From: JASLDZ01 sp965199975
GTDB taxonomy: Bacteria; Pseudomonadota; Alphaproteobacteria; Caulobacterales; Caulobacteraceae
Assembly (NCBI GenBank): GCA_965199975.1
Contig: OZ241340.1
Span: 2,542,001 to 2,606,000, forward strand
Direction: 5' to 3'
DNA length: 64,000 nt
The position numbers were made by a program, and so were the translations under genes. This document shows positions 1 to 11,042 of this stretch, piece after piece. The notes under the pieces are model-generated. The model worked only from the letters and a program-made list of their open reading frames with translations. It had not been told where the DNA came from and did not search any database. Position 1 is the stretch's first letter. Each line of letters starts with the position of its first letter.

Positions 1-23
1 CTTGATGGCCGCGACCGGGCGGA

Positions 24-557
24 TCAGCGAGCAGCGGCCAGCCGCGAGAGGCTGCTGTCGGTGGGGTCGTTGGGGCCTAAGAAGGCCAGCATGGTGAGGA
101 AATGGTAGGAAAACCCTGAGTAAAGCGCCACCCACTCCGACTTGTCCTTGACTCGACCGTAGACATTACGCACCGGTTCAGGTAGATTGGCATGAGCAAA
201 GACATCTCGGATAAATTCGCGAAGTCTTGACCGATCAATCAGTACTGTGTCTGCGAGTTGGTTGTAATTTCGGCGCGATAGCACGCATAGCTCAGCTATG
301 CTCTCGTAGTCAGGAGCAATTGCTATGTAAAAGTGCGGCTGACTTCTATCATTTTTCTCCATGAACACGCCACTTAGCATGCCTATGTACTCGCGTCTAA
401 CAACAAGCTTAGCCTTGTGGAACCGGCCTTTCGTATCGAACCCAGCCTGATTTTGCCCGAAAGTACCTTCCAGCCTACCATGACGATAGACGCTGACGTT
501 CATGTGCCCTGGAGACACGATACTTGGACCATAGTATTCGTTCACGATCACGACCAT
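24..557 (-). CDS. Hypothetical protein, AT-richer orphan gene
   Basis: Encodes 177 residues from an ATG at 557. I do not recognise the family. The protein looks soluble and mixed alpha/beta, with several aromatic residues and no signal peptide or clear membrane segment; a mildly hydrophobic patch lies near the C-terminus. The DNA is visibly less GC-rich than every neighbour and uses codons ending in A or T freely, whereas most genes here end codons in G or C. That pattern suggests recent acquisition. It lies 34 bases downstream of a small membrane protein gene on the same strand, so the two may be co-transcribed. A real gene is likely because the frame is long in a lower-GC stretch, but its function is unknown. 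Confidence 0.6.
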   Translation of the reverse strand: MVVIVNEYYGPSIVSPGHMNVSVYRHGRLEGTFGQNQAGFDTKGRFHKAKLVVRREYIGMLSGVFMEKNDRSQPHFYIAIAPDYESIAELCVLSRRNYNQLADTVLIDRSRLREFIRDVFAHANLPEPVRNVYGRVKDKSEWVALYSGFSYHFLTMLAFLGPNDPTDSSLSRLAAAR

Positions 558-591
558 TTTTAGCGAAGAGCAGGTGGAAACGCCAAGGACA

Positions 592-975
592 TCAGCGCCT
601 CCTGCTCGGCAGGATCGACAGAGCGATCGTGGCGGCGGGCCAAATCAGCGCGCCCAGTAGGCAGACGACGGTGGCTGGCTCATGCCAGGCGGGCACACTG
701 ATCGGATGCAGCGGCGCGGACTGCGCCTCAGCCTCGCCCACAAGTGGAATGGCCACCATCAGACACAGGATCGAGAGATACGGTGCAGCATGCAGCCACG
801 GCAGGGCGACCTCGGCGATGCGCCGGGCGCTGATTGCATGCCAACACCCGACAAAACCAGCCAAGGTCAGGAGTTGCGTCCAACCTGGCGCGCCCGTCGA
901 CATGAGGAGCGCGGCAATCACGATGTAGGCGACTAAGAGCCCCAGGTAGGCGACGGTGTAACCGAAGCGGGTCAT
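592..975 (-). CDS. Small predicted integral membrane protein
   Basis: A 127-residue hydrophobic protein starting at ATG 975. It appears to have four membrane segments, near residues 8-26, 32-50, 62-80 and 100-122, separated by short loops, with an arginine-rich cytoplasmic end (RRR). No family is recognised. Base composition is intermediate between the AT-richer gene downstream and the GC-rich housekeeping genes. The alternating hydrophobic segments on this strand, against arginine- and proline-rich text in the opposite frames, support it as coding. It could be a transporter subunit fragment or a small accessory membrane protein. Confidence 0.55.
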   Translation of the reverse strand: MTRFGYTVAYLGLLVAYIVIAALLMSTGAPGWTQLLTLAGFVGCWHAISARRIAEVALPWLHAAPYLSILCLMVAIPLVGEAEAQSAPLHPISVPAWHEPATVVCLLGALIWPAATIALSILPSRRR

Positions 976-1303
976 CGAAACTCAAGCTATAGTTTCCGGC
1001 CATGCTGACCAGGGGCGAAGGATAAAAGATGCCGGGCGCTGGTGGAGCCTTCAACAATGCCGCCGCGGCGCCGGCTTAGGGAGCGATCTCCCCTTCGATC
1101 GGCGGGCGATCAAGCTTCTCGCTCGCGCCCTCATCGTCGCGCCTCTGCTCGGGGCGGCGCTGGCGGCTTTTTCGAACTCGTCGCAAGGCGATGTGATGGC
1201 GCTGTCGGGTCTCGCCGCCCTCGCCACGCTCGTGCCAGTCTTAGGTGGTGTCGCACTGCACCGACGCCAGCTATGGCCGCTTCTTTCGCGCCGCGGCCGA
1301 TAG
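962..1303 (+). pseudogene. Possible membrane-protein remnant without a start codon
   Basis: A plus-strand frame is open from after a TAA at 959 to a TAG at 1301. From about position 1100 it reads like a genuine membrane protein: a basic stretch (FDRRAIKLLARA), a hydrophobic segment, a polar turn (SNSSQGD), a second hydrophobic segment and a basic tail. No ATG, GTG or TTG precedes the first hydrophobic segment; the first candidate start, GTG, lies well inside it. It may be the 3' remnant of a truncated gene, or chance. It occupies most of the gap between the minus-strand gene ending its 5' side at 975 and ettA; nothing else is seen between 1304 and 1409. Confidence 0.3.
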
Positions 1304-1409
1304 CTGGAGCGATCCGCAGCGGTTCGTCTGTGTAAGCGCACCCTGCCGGAACTCCTTGAAAGGCAGTTCGTGCGTCAGCAGACGCAGACGTCGACCTCCA
1401 CCGCGCTGC

Positions 1410-3080
<1,671 letters not shown>

Positions 3081-3234
3081 GCGTCCGGTCTCGCCGGCGC
3101 GCAAAGGCGCAGGCGCTTCTTGAGCCATTTGAAACGGGTTCGTGCACGAGATAGCGATGCCGTCCACCGGCGGCAACCGTAACCGGCTATACGCGCAGGC
3201 GCCGACACTGAGGCTCGGCGCAGGAGGCCCAACC

Positions 3235-3624
3235 GTGTTCAGCCACATGACGGTCGGCAGTGACGACCTGCCGCGCGCGCGGCGCTTCTACGACGCCGCG
3301 CTGGGAGCCCTCGGCGCGGGTCCCGCAATAGAGGATGACCGCGGCCGCCTGCTGTGGATGCACGGGGGCGGCGTCTTCATCGTCACCCGGCCCATCGATG
3401 GCGAGCCCGCGAGCAGCGGTAACGGGATCACGATCGGCTTTTCAGCGGCCGATCCGGCGCAGGTGGACGCCTGGCACGCCGCCGGCGTCGCGGCCGGCGG
3501 TCGCGCGGTCGAAGACCCGCCGGGAGTGCGCGAGGGTGCGGGCCGGCGCCTCTACCTGGCCTACCTGCGCGATCCGGACGGCAACAAGCTCTGCGCCCTG
3601 CACCGTATCAGACCCGACGCCTGA
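3235..3624 (+). CDS. VOC-fold (glyoxalase/bleomycin-resistance-like) protein
   Basis: A 129-residue single-module protein of the vicinal oxygen chelate superfamily. It begins with the typical first strand and helix (FSHMTVGSDDLPRARRFYDAAL) and ends with the LRDPDGNKL motif common near the C-terminus of glyoxalase-like proteins. The GTG start at 3235 follows AGGAGG at 3222-3227 with 7 bases of spacing, which decides it against upstream starts. The substrate is unknown; such proteins include lyases, dioxygenases and antibiotic-binding proteins. It is convergent with the lipoprotein gene that follows. Confidence 0.85.
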   Translation: MFSHMTVGSDDLPRARRFYDAALGALGAGPAIEDDRGRLLWMHGGGVFIVTRPIDGEPASSGNGITIGFSAADPAQVDAWHAAGVAAGGRAVEDPPGVREGAGRRLYLAYLRDPDGNKLCALHRIRPDA

Positions 3625-3642
3625 CGCGGTTCGGGCGGAGCA

Positions 3643-4023
3643 TCAGCCGCAGCGCACGCCCACGACCTTGCCGGTGGTCTGGTCGTAGGTGATCGTCTGC
3701 CGGTCGGGCCGCACGTCCTGCGTCACGGGGCAGGTCGTGCACACCACGCGGCGGCGCGACAGGTCGGTGGGCACCGGGATCTCGGTGCGGCTCTTGCCCA
3801 TGAGGTACTGCAGAGCGCCTGCACCGCAGGTGTCGTGCGAACCGGCGGGCGCGGCGGGAGGGGCGTAGGCTTGCGGCGTCGGCGAAGGCGACGGCGTATC
3901 GGCCGCCTCGGCGGCGGGCGGCAGGGCCGTGCGGTCGCCCGCGACGTTCACCGGCAGGTAGCTGGTGCAACCCGCCAGCAGCCCCGTCATGGCCGCCGCC
4001 CCGAAGATCGCGCGAAACTTCAT
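3643..4023 (-). CDS. Lipoprotein with I78-type protease-inhibitor-like domain
   Basis: A 126-residue predicted lipoprotein. The N-terminus is MKFRAIFG, then a hydrophobic stretch and the lipobox LLAGC, so Cys19 should be lipidated. A Pro/Ala/Ser-rich linker covers about residues 35-60. The C-terminal part (DTCGAGALQYLMG ... DVRPDRQTITYD ... VGVRCG) resembles the peptidase inhibitor I78 family, which has a similar DxRPDR segment and a closing VRCG; this assignment is by eye. The ATG at 4023 overlaps the stop of holC in ATGA, so the two are translationally coupled. It ends the pepA-holC transcription unit. Confidence 0.75.
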   Translation of the reverse strand: MKFRAIFGAAAMTGLLAGCTSYLPVNVAGDRTALPPAAEAADTPSPSPTPQAYAPPAAPAGSHDTCGAGALQYLMGKSRTEIPVPTDLSRRRVVCTTCPVTQDVRPDRQTITYDQTTGKVVGVRCG

Positions 4024-4481
4024 GCCTGCTTCTCCCACCCGCGTTCGCCCTGGCGCCAATAGCTGACGGCCGCGCCCTGGGCTCTGGCCGCGCGCCAACG
4101 CCCGCGCGCCGCCTTGACCGCATCCTCGTCGCGCCCGTCGAAAAGGTCGAGGCAGCGCACGTAGCCGTCGAGCGGCGGCAGCTCGGCGCCATCGAGCAGC
4201 ACCAGCGCCTGGGCGGCGTTGAGGTTCTCAGGCGCGTCCGAGAGCAGGATCGGCTGGCGCGCCGCGTCGGCCGCGTCAGCGCGGCCGTGGGCGAGGAAGC
4301 TCTCCGGGCGCCAACCCCACAGGCGCTCGCTGATCGCCGGCAGCCGTTCCGCGTCGGGCGTGACCACCAGCGCCCGCCAGCCGCGCGACATCGTCTTGTC
4401 GAGGAGCTCGGGCAGCACCTCGTCGGCCCCGGAGCGCTCCAGGTGGTAGAACCACACCTCGCAGGGGGCCGTGTCGGGCAT
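4020..4481 (-). CDS. holC: DNA polymerase III chi subunit
   Basis: A 153-residue chi subunit, which links the clamp-loader complex to single-stranded DNA-binding protein. Visible family features are the opening EVWFYHLE, the early helix with LPELLDKTMSRGWRALVV, the central LWGWRPESFLAHG and a late DLFDGRDE. The order pepA-holC is conserved in many proteobacteria and supports the call. The ATG at 4481 overlaps the pepA stop (TGATG), and its own stop overlaps the lipoprotein start, so all three genes are coupled. Confidence 0.92.
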   Translation of the reverse strand: MPDTAPCEVWFYHLERSGADEVLPELLDKTMSRGWRALVVTPDAERLPAISERLWGWRPESFLAHGRADAADAARQPILLSDAPENLNAAQALVLLDGAELPPLDGYVRCLDLFDGRDEDAVKAARGRWRAARAQGAAVSYWRQGERGWEKQA

Positions 4482-5953
4482 CAATCCTCGTAGGCGTCGG
4501 CCACCAGCCGATCCAGGAGGCGCACGCCGAAGCCCGTGGCGCCGTCGGGCTGGGTGGGGCCGCCGCCCTTGCGCCAGGCGGCGCCGGCGATATCCAGGTG
4601 CGCCCACGGCAGCGCGTCGCGCACGAAGCGCTGCAGGAAGAGCGCCGCGGTGATCGAGCCGCCGGCGCGGCCGCCGATGTTCTTCATGTCGGCGATGGGG
4701 CTGTCGATCAGCTTCTCGTATGAAGCCGGAAGCGGCATGCGCCACAGCTTGTCGCCCGACGCCTCGCCCGCGGCTTGCAGGGCCGTCGAGAGCGCGTCGT
4801 CGTTGCTGAACAGGCCGCCGTAGTCATTGCCGATGGCGACGATGATGGCGCCGGTCAGGGTGGCCAGGTCGATCATCAGGCGCGGCTGATACGTATCCTG
4901 CGTCCACCACAAGCAGTCGGCGAGCACCAGGCGGCCTTCGGCGTCGGTGTTGATCACCTCCACCGTCTGGCCGGAAAGGCTCGTGACCACGTCGCCCGGG
5001 CGCACGGCGCGCCCGTCCGGCATGTTCTCGACCAGGCCGACGACGCCCACCGCGTTCACCCGGGCCTTGCGGCCGGCCAGCGCGTGCATGGCGCCGACCA
5101 CGGCCGCCGAACCGCCCATGTCCCACTTCATGTCCTCCATGCCGTCGGCGGGCTTGAGGCTGATGCCGCCGGCGTCGAAGGTCACGCCCTTGCCCACGAA
5201 GGCGATGGGCGGGGCGGCGGGATCGGCCGCGCCGTTCCAGCGCATGACCACCACGCGGCTCGCGCGCGCGCTCCCCTGCCCCACCGCCAGCAGGAGGCCG
5301 AAGCCCTTGGCCTCCAGCGCCGCCTCGTCCAGCACCTCGACCTCGAGGCCGAGCTCGCGCAGGCCCTCGATACGGCGGGCGTACTCCTCGGGGAAGAGCA
5401 CGTTGGCGGGCTCGGAGACGAGATCGCGGGCGAAGGCCATGGCGTCGCCGATCGCCGAGAGCGGCGCGAACGCGGCCTGCGCGGCGGCCGGATCGTCGAC
5501 CTCGACCACCACCTCCTCGATGGAGGGCTTCGCGTCGGCCTTCTCGGTCGTGCGGTAGCGATCGAAGCGATAGGCGGCCAGCCGCACGCCGAGCGCGGCA
5601 TGGGCGGCGAGCGCGGGGTCGAGGTCGAGGCGCAAGGCCAGCCGCGTCGCGCCGCTGGCCTTCACGGCGGCGTAGGCGGCCGCGCCCAGCGTCTCGGCGG
5701 CGGCGCCATCCGGCGCGTCCTTGCCGGAGCCGACCAGCACGATCCGCTCGGCGGCCACGCCGCCGGGGGCGAGCAGCTCCAGCGTCTTGCCCGAGCCGCC
5801 CTTCCAGCGACCGGCCGCGAGAGTGCGGCCGATTGCGCCGCCGGCCGCCGCATCCAGCGCGGCCGCGGCGCCTGCGAGCACGCCCTCCTCGACCACGCGC
5901 ACGGCCAACGCGCCGGCGGCGTCGAGATCGGGCGCGGCGAATCGGATGCGCAT
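4481..5953 (-). CDS. pepA: Leucyl aminopeptidase (M17 family)
   Basis: A 490-residue cytosolic di-metal aminopeptidase that removes N-terminal residues from peptides. The M17 signature NTDAEGRL is present, as are the metal-binding GKGVTFDAGGISLKP region and the active-site MKWDMGGSA. The N-terminal domain is divergent, as is usual for the family. The start is ATG 5953. It begins a minus-strand unit with holC and a lipoprotein and is divergent from lptF across a 174-base gap that should hold both promoters. Length matches the family. Confidence 0.96.
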   Translation of the reverse strand: MRIRFAAPDLDAAGALAVRVVEEGVLAGAAAALDAAAGGAIGRTLAAGRWKGGSGKTLELLAPGGVAAERIVLVGSGKDAPDGAAAETLGAAAYAAVKASGATRLALRLDLDPALAAHAALGVRLAAYRFDRYRTTEKADAKPSIEEVVVEVDDPAAAQAAFAPLSAIGDAMAFARDLVSEPANVLFPEEYARRIEGLRELGLEVEVLDEAALEAKGFGLLLAVGQGSARASRVVVMRWNGAADPAAPPIAFVGKGVTFDAGGISLKPADGMEDMKWDMGGSAAVVGAMHALAGRKARVNAVGVVGLVENMPDGRAVRPGDVVTSLSGQTVEVINTDAEGRLVLADCLWWTQDTYQPRLMIDLATLTGAIIVAIGNDYGGLFSNDDALSTALQAAGEASGDKLWRMPLPASYEKLIDSPIADMKNIGGRAGGSITAALFLQRFVRDALPWAHLDIAGAAWRKGGGPTQPDGATGFGVRLLDRLVADAYED

Positions 5954-6127
5954 GGCGTGAGGACTCCCGGACTGAAGCGCTCGGTATAGGGGCGCTAGGC
6001 CGCGGGCGCGAGCCGCGTGCGGCGTTGAAGGGCGCGACGCTCCGCGCGTATACAGCCGGCGGCGGGGGCGTCATCTTCACCACGAGACTTGGAGGGCCGC
6101 GCCTTACGCGCGCCCGACGCGAGCCGC

Positions 6128-7309
6128 ATGCGAACGATCGACCGCTACCTCTCCCGCCAGCTGCTCTGGCCCACGCTGGGCGCGGTCGCCGCCCTGGCGG
6201 CTGTGGCGCTGCTCAGCCAGACGCTGGCCACCCTCGACGTGATGGTCGACCAGCGGCAGAGCTTCTGGACGTTCCTGAAGATCGTGGCGCTGGGCATGCC
6301 CGCCATGCTCGTCATCGTACTGCCGATCGCGCTGTTCGTGGCGGCGCTGATCTCGCTCAACCGGCTGCACACCGAGCAGGAGATCGTGGTGTGCTTCGCC
6401 GGCGGCATGAGCCGCTGGCGGGTGATCGCGCCCGCCCTGCGGCTGGCGACCGTGGTGGCCCTGTTCATCCTGGTCGCCAACCTGTGGGTGCAGCCCTGGT
6501 GCGCGCGCACCGTGCGCACCGAACTGTTCCGCATCCGAACCGACCTGGCCGCCAGCCTCGTTCGCCCCGGCGAGTTCGCCCAGCCAGCCCCCAACCTCAC
6601 AGTCTATGCCCAAAGCGTCGACTCGTCCGGCGTGCTGCACAACGTCTTCATCCACCAGAACCGGGGAGACGGCGGCTCGGCGGTGTTCGACGGCGCCACC
6701 GGCGTGATCGGCAAGCAGGACGACAAGCCGGTGCTCTTGTTGCGCAACGGCTCTCAGCAGCAATTCGGCAAGGACCGGGTGTTGAACTATCTCACCTTCG
6801 CCGACTACGTGTTCGACCTGGCTCCGTACCTGGATGTCAGCGAGGTCGTCACCTATAAGATCAGCGATCGTTATCTGCACGAGCTGGTCTTTCCTGACAA
6901 GCGCCAGACCTGGGTGCGCAACAACCGCAAGAAGCTGGTCGCCGAAACGCACGCGCGACTGTCGGCGCCGCTCTACAGCTTCACCTTCATCATGCTGGCG
7001 CTGCATGCGGTGATCGGCGGCGCCTTCAGCCGGGTGGGCTACGGGCGGCGAATCCTGGCCGCATCGGGGGCGGCGCTGGCCATCCGCATCCTGGGCTTCG
7101 GGGCGGAAGCCGCCTGTGACGGCGCGCCCATCCTGAACATCCTGCAGTACGCCGTGCCGCTCTTGCCGGTGTGGTGGACGGCCAGGCGCATGTTCGGCGG
7201 CAGGATCGCCAACGGCGAGATGCGCGAGCTGGGCGGGCCATCGTCCACCGCCCCGCCCGCCCGCAGCCGCGCAGGCGCGGGCGGGCTGACGCCGCTCGGG
7301 GTTGGCTGA
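6128..7309 (+). CDS. lptF: LPS export permease LptF
   Basis: A 393-residue inner-membrane subunit of the LptB2FG exporter, which extracts lipopolysaccharide from the inner membrane. Membrane segments lie near residues 15-35, 55-80 and 100-120, followed by a periplasmic beta-jellyroll region (about 130-270) and C-terminal membrane segments. The opening MRTIDRYLSRQLLWPTLG is typical of YjgP/YjgQ proteins. The ATG at 6128 lacks a good ribosome-binding site; an upstream TTG at 6089 is the alternative. Its stop overlaps the lptG start in ATGA. Confidence 0.93.
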   Translation: MRTIDRYLSRQLLWPTLGAVAALAAVALLSQTLATLDVMVDQRQSFWTFLKIVALGMPAMLVIVLPIALFVAALISLNRLHTEQEIVVCFAGGMSRWRVIAPALRLATVVALFILVANLWVQPWCARTVRTELFRIRTDLAASLVRPGEFAQPAPNLTVYAQSVDSSGVLHNVFIHQNRGDGGSAVFDGATGVIGKQDDKPVLLLRNGSQQQFGKDRVLNYLTFADYVFDLAPYLDVSEVVTYKISDRYLHELVFPDKRQTWVRNNRKKLVAETHARLSAPLYSFTFIMLALHAVIGGAFSRVGYGRRILAASGAALAIRILGFGAEAACDGAPILNILQYAVPLLPVWWTARRMFGGRIANGEMRELGGPSSTAPPARSRAGAGGLTPLGVG

Positions 7310-8415
7310 TGCGCACCCGCCTCCTGGCCCTGGAGAAGTATGTGGTCGTGCGCACCGCCTATGGCGTGGCGGCCGCGCTGGCGGTGATCGCGGCCATCAT
7401 CACCCTGGCCGACTTCGTGTCGCTGTCGCGCGACGTGGGGGTGCGCGCCAAGGAATCGGGCGTGACCGACCTCCTGGGCCTGACGCTGCTGCAGTCGCCC
7501 AGCGTGATCCTGATCCTGATGCCCTTCGCCTTCCTGTTCGGCGTGCTGGGGGCCTTTGTGAGCTTGAACCGGCGCTCGGAGCTGATCGCCATGCGCGCGG
7601 CGGGCGTCTCGGCCTGGCGCTTCATCCTGCCCGCCGCCGCCGCCGCCGCCGCTGTGGGCGTGGCGGTGGTGCTGATCGCCAACCCCATCGCCTCGGTGAT
7701 GAACGCCCAGTTCGAGCGCTCCAAGGCCGCGATGATGGACGGCTACCTCGTCATCGCCCACAAGCCGATCTGGCTGCGCCAGGGCGACGGCAAGACGCAG
7801 GCGATCATCCGCGCCGACGGCCGGGCCGAGGGGCAAGGCGTGCGCCTGCGCGGCGTTTCGGTGTGGACCTACGCGGTGGAGCGCGGCGCCCCGCCCCGCT
7901 TCCTGCGCCGGATCGATGCGCGCGAGGCGGTGCTCGAGCCCAAGCAGTGGCGGCTAATCGACGTCGAGGACGGCGCGCCGGGCCAGCCCGCGGCGCGCCT
8001 CGCGGCGGAGACGCTGCCGACCACGCTGACCAAGCGCAGCGCGCTGGGCCGCACCGAGACGGCCACCGCCGTCCCGTTCTGGAGCCTGCCGGGCGTGATC
8101 GCGCGCACGGGGCGGGCGGGCTTCTCGACGGTGGGCTATCGCCTGCAGCTGCAGCAGCTCCTGGCCACGCCCGTGCTCTACGCCGCCATGTCGATCCTGG
8201 CTGCGGCCTTTTCGCTGCGGCTGCTGCGGCTGGGCGGCCTCGCCGGGCTGGCGGCCTCGGCGGTGGCGCTGGGATTCGTCTTCTTCTTCTTCAACCAGCT
8301 GTGCTCGGCCTTCGGAAAGGCGGAGTGGATCCCGCCGGCGCTGGCCGCCTGGGCGCCGCCGCTCCTGGCGTTGCTCTCGGGCGTCACTCTGCTGCTGTAT
8401 ACCGAGGACGGGTGA
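7309..8415 (+). CDS. lptG: LPS export permease LptG
   Basis: A 368-residue partner of LptF in the inner-membrane LPS exporter. It has the same architecture: N-terminal membrane segments beginning after MRTRLLALEKYV, a central periplasmic beta-rich domain (about 130-260) and three C-terminal membrane segments. The ATG at 7309 sits inside the lptF stop (ATGA). The frame carries a run of alanine codons around 7630-7650, a simple GCC-type repeat inside a membrane helix. LptB and LptA are not in this window. Confidence 0.93.
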   Translation: MRTRLLALEKYVVVRTAYGVAAALAVIAAIITLADFVSLSRDVGVRAKESGVTDLLGLTLLQSPSVILILMPFAFLFGVLGAFVSLNRRSELIAMRAAGVSAWRFILPAAAAAAAVGVAVVLIANPIASVMNAQFERSKAAMMDGYLVIAHKPIWLRQGDGKTQAIIRADGRAEGQGVRLRGVSVWTYAVERGAPPRFLRRIDAREAVLEPKQWRLIDVEDGAPGQPAARLAAETLPTTLTKRSALGRTETATAVPFWSLPGVIARTGRAGFSTVGYRLQLQQLLATPVLYAAMSILAAAFSLRLLRLGGLAGLAASAVALGFVFFFFNQLCSAFGKAEWIPPALAAWAPPLLALLSGVTLLLYTEDG

Positions 8416-8507
8416 GCGGGCCGTTGACGCGCGCGCAGGCGCACGGGCACACCGGCGCCACGGGCTGCGCGCAGCCGATCGCCGCCTCGTCGCCCCAGGA
8501 TTTCTCC

Positions 8508-11042
8508 GTGCGCGCCTCCGCCACCGCCGCTTCGCTTCGACGCCGCGCCCACGCGGCCGCCCGCGCGGCCCTGTTCGGCGGGGTCGCCGCCCTGGCCATC
8601 TGCACGGGCGCGCACGCGCAAAGCATGAAGTCGGTGCTGAGCGGCGCCGGCGGCGTCAACGCGCCAGCGGCGGACGACGGGCTCGGCCCCCGCGACGTCT
8701 ACCTGCAGGCCGACGAGCTGATCGACGACCGCGACCGCAAGACCATCACCGCAGTCGGGAAGGTCGAGGCGCGATACCAGGGCCGCACGCTGCGCGCCAA
8801 GCGGGTGATCTACGACACCGTCACCGGCGCGGCTCGCGCCACGGGCGACGTGGTGATCATCAACGCCGACGGCACCACCGAATACGGCCAGGACATGCAG
8901 CTGGACGACCAGTTCCGCACGGGCGTGGCGCTGGGGTTCGCCGCGCGGCTGGAGCAGAACGTCACCATCGCCGCCGGGGCCGCCATCCGGCGCACCGACG
9001 AGATCACCGAGCTGCGCCAAGCGGTCTACACGCCTTGCCCCATCTGCAAGGCCGACGGCGTGACGCCGATCACGCCCACCTGGTCGGTGCGGGCCAGCCG
9101 GATCATCCAGGACCGGCGCCACCACGTGATCTACTACCGCAACGCCATCCTGCAGGTGAAGGGCGTGCCGATCGCCTTCTTCCCGGTATTCTGGCACCCG
9201 GACCCGACCACGCCGCGCCGCTCGGGCCTGCTAGCTCCCAAGATCCAGTACTCGAGGCGCCGCGGCTTCTCCTACCAGCAGGGATATTTGCAGACGCTCG
9301 GCCCTTCGGCCGACCTGGTGATCTCGCCGCAGCTCAACACATCGGTAAATCCGATGTTGAATCTTGGATTCACCAAACGCTTCTACTCCGGTGACCTTGA
9401 AATCGACGGCGGCTATACGCATGAGAAGCTGTTCGACAATCACGTCAAGTACGGCGACAGCACCAACCGGTCGTACATCCTGGCGCGCGGCCGTTTCGAC
9501 CTATCCAACACGTGGGACTGGGGTTTCGGCGCCGAGCGGGTGACCGATCCCACCCTCTTCCGCCGCTATGGCGTGGAACGGGTTTTCATCAACCGCGGCG
9601 AGTTCCCGGCCGACACCGACCGGCTCATCTCCCAGCTGTTCACCACCCGCGAGGACAGCCAGAGCTATCTCTCCATCTCGGCGTTGAGCTTCCAGTCCAT
9701 CCGCCAGAACGGCTCCGAGACCGTGACCGAGAACGGCCAGCCCGTCACCCGCGCCACCTTCGAGAGCTCCAAGGCCTTCCCCATCGTCGGCCCGCTGATC
9801 GAGGCGCGTTGGGCGCCGGATCTCGACGTGTTCGGCGGCCGCATCAGCGGCCTCGGCAGCGCGGTGGTGCTGACGCGCAGCAACACCGTCTATTCAGCCA
9901 CCGATCCGCTGAACGTGGTCGCCAACGGCGCCCAGCGCCTGTCGCTGACGGGCTTCGACTCGACGGGCGCGGCGCTTCTGGGCGCCACGCCCGCCAACGG
10001 CCAGGCGCTGAGCTATACCGACGAGCGACGCGTTTCCGGCGTGCTCAGCTGGACGCGCGACCTCACCCTGGTCGGCGGCGTGCGGGTGAGCCCTTATGCG
10101 CAGGTGCGCGGCGACTACTACTCGATCGGCGACCCCCAGCTCGCCACCGCCGGCGTGGCCGGCGCCCCCGGCACGGTGCAGGCGGGCGACAGCAGCCTCG
10201 TGCGTGCGCTGGGCACGGTGGGCGCCACGGTCAGCTGGCCGCTGATCCGCCAGATCGGCAAGTCGAGCCTGATTCTGGAGCCTATCGCGCAGGTCGCCCT
10301 CTCGCCGCACGAAGGCGTGCGCTCGAGCCTGCCCAACGAGGACAGCGTCGCCTTCGAGTTCGACGAGACCAACCTGTTCTCCTTCAACCGCTTCCCTGGC
10401 TTCGACGAGTACGAGGGCGGCGCGCGCGCCAATGTCGGCGGCCGCGCCAACTGGCTGTGGGGCCTGGGTCACAACGCCACCTTCACCGTGGGTCGCGTGT
10501 TCCGCACACAGCCGGACGAGGTGTTCTCCACCCAGACGGGCCTGCGCAACGAGGCCTCAGACTGGGTGGTGGCCGCCACGGTCAGTCCGATCAACGGCCT
10601 CAGCGCCTTCACCCGCCAGCGCCTGGACCGCGACGACTTCAAGGTGCACCGCGCCGAAGCGGGCGTGAACATCGGTTTCCCGCGCCTGAACGCGGGCATA
10701 AGCTACAACTATAACGAAAACGGCCTGTTCGTGGACCCGGCCACGGGCTTGATCCGCACCGGCAAGACGCAGGACGCCAACGTCAGCCTCCAGGCGTTCC
10801 CGCTGCAACACTGGGGCTTCAGCGCCCTGATCGACCGCGATCTGCAGCAGCGCATCACGCCGATCTCGCAGTTCGCCCTGATCTATCGTGACGACTGCAT
10901 CCGGGTGGACGTGGTCTATACGCACGACGAGACCTACGCTGCGGCGATCGGCGCGTCGAACTCGGTGACGGTGCGCCTAACCCTGGCCACATTGGGAGAT
11001 ACATCCCAGGTCGGGCGAGGACGGGTGAAGGAGTCTCGGTGA
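8508..11042 (+). CDS. lptD: LPS-assembly outer-membrane protein LptD
   Basis: An 844-residue outer-membrane beta-barrel that inserts LPS into the outer leaflet. A signal peptide precedes an AHA-Q cleavage region, then comes the OstA/LptA-like jellyroll domain (about residues 60-190 with VYLQADELIDD and KRVIYD) and the long barrel. Cysteines occur in CPIC near residue 180 and as one residue near the C-terminus, where LptD disulphides normally lie. I chose GTG 8508 because it places the basic signal peptide at the N-terminus and has AGGA at 8497-8500. GTG 8412, overlapping the lptG stop, is the alternative. The stop overlaps the surA start. Confidence 0.93.
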   Translation: MRASATAASLRRRAHAAARAALFGGVAALAICTGAHAQSMKSVLSGAGGVNAPAADDGLGPRDVYLQADELIDDRDRKTITAVGKVEARYQGRTLRAKRVIYDTVTGAARATGDVVIINADGTTEYGQDMQLDDQFRTGVALGFAARLEQNVTIAAGAAIRRTDEITELRQAVYTPCPICKADGVTPITPTWSVRASRIIQDRRHHVIYYRNAILQVKGVPIAFFPVFWHPDPTTPRRSGLLAPKIQYSRRRGFSYQQGYLQTLGPSADLVISPQLNTSVNPMLNLGFTKRFYSGDLEIDGGYTHEKLFDNHVKYGDSTNRSYILARGRFDLSNTWDWGFGAERVTDPTLFRRYGVERVFINRGEFPADTDRLISQLFTTREDSQSYLSISALSFQSIRQNGSETVTENGQPVTRATFESSKAFPIVGPLIEARWAPDLDVFGGRISGLGSAVVLTRSNTVYSATDPLNVVANGAQRLSLTGFDSTGAALLGATPANGQALSYTDERRVSGVLSWTRDLTLVGGVRVSPYAQVRGDYYSIGDPQLATAGVAGAPGTVQAGDSSLVRALGTVGATVSWPLIRQIGKSSLILEPIAQVALSPHEGVRSSLPNEDSVAFEFDETNLFSFNRFPGFDEYEGGARANVGGRANWLWGLGHNATFTVGRVFRTQPDEVFSTQTGLRNEASDWVVAATVSPINGLSAFTRQRLDRDDFKVHRAEAGVNIGFPRLNAGISYNYNENGLFVDPATGLIRTGKTQDANVSLQAFPLQHWGFSALIDRDLQQRITPISQFALIYRDDCIRVDVVYTHDETYAAAIGASNSVTVRLTLATLGDTSQVGRGRVKESR

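Noticed and set aside
4775..5989. A long plus-strand open frame opposite pepA.
   Set aside because: It has histidine/arginine/glycine-rich shadow composition, whereas the opposite strand carries an intact M17 peptidase.
7625..7655. Alanine-codon run in lptG as a microsatellite or frameshift site.
   Set aside because: The frame stays intact and the run encodes a hydrophobic helix, so it is ordinary GC-rich coding sequence.
7302..8507. The lptD frame is open for about 400 codons upstream of the chosen start.
   Set aside because: That stretch lies out of phase inside lptG and is arginine/proline-rich without family features. The signal peptide begins at GTG 8508.
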